From positions 1 through 7,765 of the forward strand of contig CAJBBC010000106.1 of NCBI GenBank assembly GCA_903951185.1: a stretch of DNA of 7,765 nt. Direction: 5' to 3'. Source of the stretch: an uncultured Actinomycetes bacterium. GTDB lineage: Bacteria > Actinomycetota > Actinomycetes > S36-B12 > UBA5976. This document shows, piece after piece, positions 4,885 to 7,765 of the stretch (positions are counted from its first letter, which is position 1; the number at the start of each line of letters is the position of its first letter). The notes beneath the pieces were generated by a model that ran no database searches, was not told the origin of the DNA, and was given only the letters and a program-made list of their open reading frames with translations. The translations under genes and the position numbers were made by a program.

Positions 4885-4889
4885 CTCCT
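4885..4889 (-). promoter_or_regulatory. Ribosome-binding site that fixes the argH GTG start
   Basis: AGGAG on the minus strand lies five bases before GTG (4877-4879) in the 31-base gap after pheT. It is the strongest Shine-Dalgarno match in the window and supports the non-ATG start. Confidence 0.8.
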
Positions 4890-4910
4890 AATAATTAGTG
4901 CGTAATTACA

Positions 4911-7355
4911 TTATGCGCGAAGTGTTGCGCCGAATTTTGCATTCGCAGCAGCAATTGCCAGGTTACGTGCTTGGGCAACTTCATCAGCTGAAAGTGTTCG
5001 ATCGCTGGCCCTAAACCGAAGTGCAAATGCAACGGACTTGTGGCCTTCAGCCACTTGGCTGCCTTCATAAACATCGAACAAACTTATTTCTTCAAGGATT
5101 TCGCCGGCTGCTTCTTTAACCACATTTAGTAACTGTGCTGCTGGAACTTCTTTCTTAACTACCAGAGCAATATCTTCTTTAGCGATTGGGTAAGTCCAAA
5201 TCTGTGGCGCAGCTGGTGTGGTGTTACTTGCTAACATAAGTGCAGTTAAATCAAGTTCAAGGGCAACTGTGCGTTTTGGTAATCCGATATTTTCAATTAC
5301 TCGTGGACTTAGTTCGCCGGCAGTTGCAATTACTTGACCATTAATAAGTAATTGTGCACAGCGACCTGGATGCCATGGCGCTACCTCAGCTTTTTGAATA
5401 TCCAATGTCACACCAACTTCTTGGCCAAGGGATAGTGCAATTTCAATCGCCGCGGACCAATCTGCATTGGTTAAAACTGCAGCAACATAAAGCGGCTGTG
5501 CCGGCAAGAGTTCTTCTAGGCGAGAAAGTTCACCAGCACTTGGCCGGCTAGCCACACTTGGACGCGGTGGATTCGTTACACCTGTTGATAGTTGATCTTT
5601 ACTTGGCAAAGTAACTGAGGCAATTTCAAATAAGGACACATCGGTGAAACCGCGTGAAGTATTTCGAGTAACAGCAGTAAATAGTCCTGGCAAAAGTGTG
5701 GTGCGAAGTAATGGCTGTTCATCGGAAAGCGGATTAGCTAATTGCATTGCATGACGGCGCGCTGCATCTTTTGGTAATTCAAGAGCATCTAATTCACTCA
5801 TGCCAATAAACGGATAATTGCGAACTTCGACTAATCCCCGACCGGCTAAATGTAATCCGATTCGGCGAAGCAGGCGTTGGCTAGAAGTTAAGCCGCGTCC
5901 GTGCGGACCAACTGGAAGTGTGGTTGGTACTTTTTCATACCCATCGATCCGAATAATTTCTTCAACTAAATCGATCGACATAGTTAAATCTGGTCGCCAA
6001 GTTGGTGGTTTAACTGACCAATTCGATCCGGCTTGGTCAACTTTGCAACCAAGTAAAGTCAAAATTGCTGCACTACTGTCTTGATCGTAAGCACGGCCAG
6101 CTGTGCGGTCGGTTAGTTGTGGATCAAAATTAATTACTTTTGTATCCGGGGCGGTTTCTACGCCACTTGCACCTTCAAAGGTTGCGCCGCCAAATTCAAT
6201 TAATAACTGTGAGGCCCGAGCCGCTGCCGTAGGTGGCAACATCCGGTCTACTCCGCGTTCAAAACGACGGGATGCTTCAGAAGATAGTTTGTGTCGACGG
6301 CTAGATTGCGCCACGTAAACCGGATCAAAATGCGCTGCTTCAATCACAACTCTGGTGGTGGCCTCAGTTATTTCGCTATGTGCCCCGCCCATTACACCAG
6401 CGATTGAAAGTGCGGCGCGATCATCGGCAATAACTAAATCATCAACCGTTAATTCACGTGCAACGTGATCGAGCGTTTCAAGTTTTTCATCAGCTTTTGC
6501 TCGGCGAGCACGGATTGTGCCTTGCACTTTGTCCGCATCAAAGGCGTGAAGCGGTTGGCCAAGTTCAAACATTACGTAGTTAGTGACATCTACTGCTAAT
6601 GAGATAGAGCGAACGCCAACTGCAGCTAACCGAGCTTTTATGAAATCTGGAGTTGGCGCTGCTGGATTGAAATTACCTAACGTGTGTAAAACAAGTAGAT
6701 CGCAAGATTGGCGATCATCGCTGGCAGCAGTTACTGCATTACCTTTTGCTTCTGGTAATTCGGCAAGCTGCATTCCTGGATCAGTAAATTTAGTGCCAGT
6801 TGCAATGGCGTATTCACGTGCAAGGCCACGAATACTTAAGGCATAACCTCGATCTGGTGTTACGGCAATGTCTAATACTTCATCGCCAAGACCAAGAATC
6901 GGGAATGCATCATCACCTGGTTTTGCGCTACCTGCTGGCAAAACCAAAATACCGTCATGTTCATCGCCGATCCCAAGTTCGCGAACTGAACAGATCATGC
7001 CTTTGGAAGTGTGGCCATAAGTTTCGCGGGCTGAAATAGTGAAGTCGCCGGGCAATGTTGTGCCAGGCAATGCGATTACAACTAAGTCGCCTTCAACGAA
7101 GTTTCGGGCGCCACAAATAATTCCATTTACAGTTGAGCCAATATCTACTTGGCACCAACGGATTGGCTTTTTGTAATCGGTTAATTCTTCAATTTGCGAA
7201 ACTTTGCCGACTACTAATGCGCCTCGTACATCGCCAACAGTTTCTACACTTTCAACTTCAAAACCAACGCTTAGTAAAGCAGCGCCAATATCGCGACCAG
7301 TTGTACCATCTGGGATTTGTACAAATTCTTTTAGCCAGGAAACAGGTAACTTCAT
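4911..7355 (-). CDS. pheT: Phenylalanyl-tRNA synthetase beta subunit
   Basis: This is the beta chain of the (alpha-beta)2 PheRS, which with PheS charges tRNA-Phe. The 814 residues follow the bacterial domain order: MKLPVSWLKEFV start, tRNA-binding OB domain (about 41-155, with VVGKV and ICGARN), B3/B4 editing domain (about 215-375, with AVDVTNYVMFELGQPLHAFD and SSEASRRFERGVD), B5 domain (about 405-480, with PTWRPDLTMSIDLVEEIIRIDGYEKVP), the catalytic-like core (about 490-700, with NPLSDEQPLLRTTLLPGL), and a C-terminal anticodon-binding FDX-ACB domain (about 720-813, with YPIAKEDIALVV and LFDVYEG). The ATG overlaps the pheS TGA by one base (TGATG), and AGGTG (7360-7364) precedes it, so translation is probably coupled. 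It is complete, with nothing missing. Confidence 0.98.
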   Translation of the reverse strand: MKLPVSWLKEFVQIPDGTTGRDIGAALLSVGFEVESVETVGDVRGALVVGKVSQIEELTDYKKPIRWCQVDIGSTVNGIICGARNFVEGDLVVIALPGTTLPGDFTISARETYGHTSKGMICSVRELGIGDEHDGILVLPAGSAKPGDDAFPILGLGDEVLDIAVTPDRGYALSIRGLAREYAIATGTKFTDPGMQLAELPEAKGNAVTAASDDRQSCDLLVLHTLGNFNPAAPTPDFIKARLAAVGVRSISLAVDVTNYVMFELGQPLHAFDADKVQGTIRARRAKADEKLETLDHVARELTVDDLVIADDRAALSIAGVMGGAHSEITEATTRVVIEAAHFDPVYVAQSSRRHKLSSEASRRFERGVDRMLPPTAAARASQLLIEFGGATFEGASGVETAPDTKVINFDPQLTDRTAGRAYDQDSSAAILTLLGCKVDQAGSNWSVKPPTWRPDLTMSIDLVEEIIRIDGYEKVPTTLPVGPHGRGLTSSQRLLRRIGLHLAGRGLVEVRNYPFIGMSELDALELPKDAARRHAMQLANPLSDEQPLLRTTLLPGLFTAVTRNTSRGFTDVSLFEIASVTLPSKDQLSTGVTNPPRPSVASRPSAGELSRLEELLPAQPLYVAAVLTNADWSAAIEIALSLGQEVGVTLDIQKAEVAPWHPGRCAQLLINGQVIATAGELSPRVIENIGLPKRTVALELDLTALMLASNTTPAAPQIWTYPIAKEDIALVVKKEVPAAQLLNVVKEAAGEILEEISLFDVYEGSQVAEGHKSVAFALRFRASDRTLSADEVAQARNLAIAAANAKFGATLRA

Positions 7356-7765
7356 CAGACACCTAATCCAAATGCTCGGGTGAAGCGAACATCGCCTTCA
7401 ACCATGTCGCGCATATCGGTGATGCCATGACGGAACATTAAAGTGCGTTCAAGCCCCATGCCGAAAGCAAAGCCGCTGTATTGTTCTGGATCAATTCCAC
7501 AAGCTGTTAGAACTTTTGGATTGACCATGCCACAGCCACCCCACTCGATCCAACCTTCACTGCGGCAAGTACGACAAGGTGCTTCTGGATTATCAACTGA
7601 GGCACCGCGGCAAGCAAAGCATTGCAAATCAACTTCAGCTGATGGTTCAGTGAACGGAAAGTACGAAGGACGCAATCGAGTGACAATACCTTCGCCAAAC
7701 ATTGTTGAGGCAAAATGATCGAGCGTACCTTTTAAGTCCGCCATAGTGATGCCTTTATCAATTAC
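7355..7765 (-). CDS. pheS: Phenylalanyl-tRNA synthetase alpha subunit (3' part)
   Basis: These are the last 136 codons of the catalytic subunit of PheRS; the 5' part lies beyond the right edge. The frame stays open to 7765 and reads VIDKGITMADLKGTLDHF, so the ATG at 7742-7744 is internal, not the start. Class II motif 2 is visible as RLRPSYFPFTEPSAEVD and motif 3 as YSGFAFGMGLERTLMF, with the normal ending DMVEGDVRFTRAFGLGV. Between them lies a Cys-rich insert, CFACRG...CRTCRSEGWIEWGGCGM. Its two CxxC pairs could form a zinc knuckle and match the Streptomyces-type PheS I remember, whereas the mycobacterial form lacks them. The TGA overlaps the pheT ATG by one base, so pheS-pheT-argH read as an operon. 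Confidence 0.97.
   Translation of the reverse strand, partial: VIDKGITMADLKGTLDHFASTMFGEGIVTRLRPSYFPFTEPSAEVDLQCFACRGASVDNPEAPCRTCRSEGWIEWGGCGMVNPKVLTACGIDPEQYSGFAFGMGLERTLMFRHGITDMRDMVEGDVRFTRAFGLGV

Noticed and set aside
7355..7744. Short 129-codon reading of pheS starting at the ATG at 7742-7744
   Set aside because: The frame continues open to the window edge with the conserved VIDKGIT segment, so the ATG is internal and the gene is truncated by the window, not by mutation.

Overview
The window looks like part of the chromosome of a low-to-moderate-GC actinobacterium. The first 75 bases are the 5' end of a 16S rRNA gene on the minus strand. Its leader carries the TTGAGAACTCAACAGCGTGCC motif that precedes 16S in Streptomyces and mycobacteria. 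PheS has the paired CxxC insert I recall from Streptomyces-type PheS, and the order pheS-pheT-argH-tyrS is a contracted form of the pheST-argCJBDF(R)GH...tyrS neighbourhood of Mycobacterium. AT-rich spacers, short intergenic gaps and moderate GC would fit a small-genome aquatic lineage (for example the acI/Nanopelagicales group), but that placement is inference.

Layout, read on the minus strand from right to left: pheS (3' part only, running off the right edge), pheT (overlapping pheS by one base) and argH (31 bases further on) form one apparent operon. Next, on the PLUS strand, comes a complete two-gene toxin-antitoxin module (Phd/YefM-type antitoxin and RelE/ParE-type toxin, ATGA overlap). 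It fits exactly between argH and tyrS: its stop codon interlocks with that of argH, and it shares a 90-base divergent upstream region with tyrS. Then follow tyrS, a TTG-started gene for an unusual protein with a histone-H1-like lysine-rich N-terminal tail, a strong intrinsic terminator, a promoter region of about 300 bases, a structured pre-16S leader, and the start of 16S.

Most of the window is translation machinery (two aminoacyl-tRNA synthetases, 16S rRNA) plus the last step of arginine synthesis. Two things are not routine. One is the TA module, whose two TGTACA hexamers (the YefM/Phd operator core) coincide with the predicted -35 and -10 region of a probably leaderless promoter. The other is the lysine-tail protein, whose C-terminal beta-rich domain I do not recognise with certainty. 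The rRNA control region also has internal structure: two candidate tandem promoters, each with the same 15-16 base element just upstream, and a leader with three GNRA-capped hairpins and a possible alternative pairing. No tRNA, CRISPR, insertion sequence or phage gene was seen.
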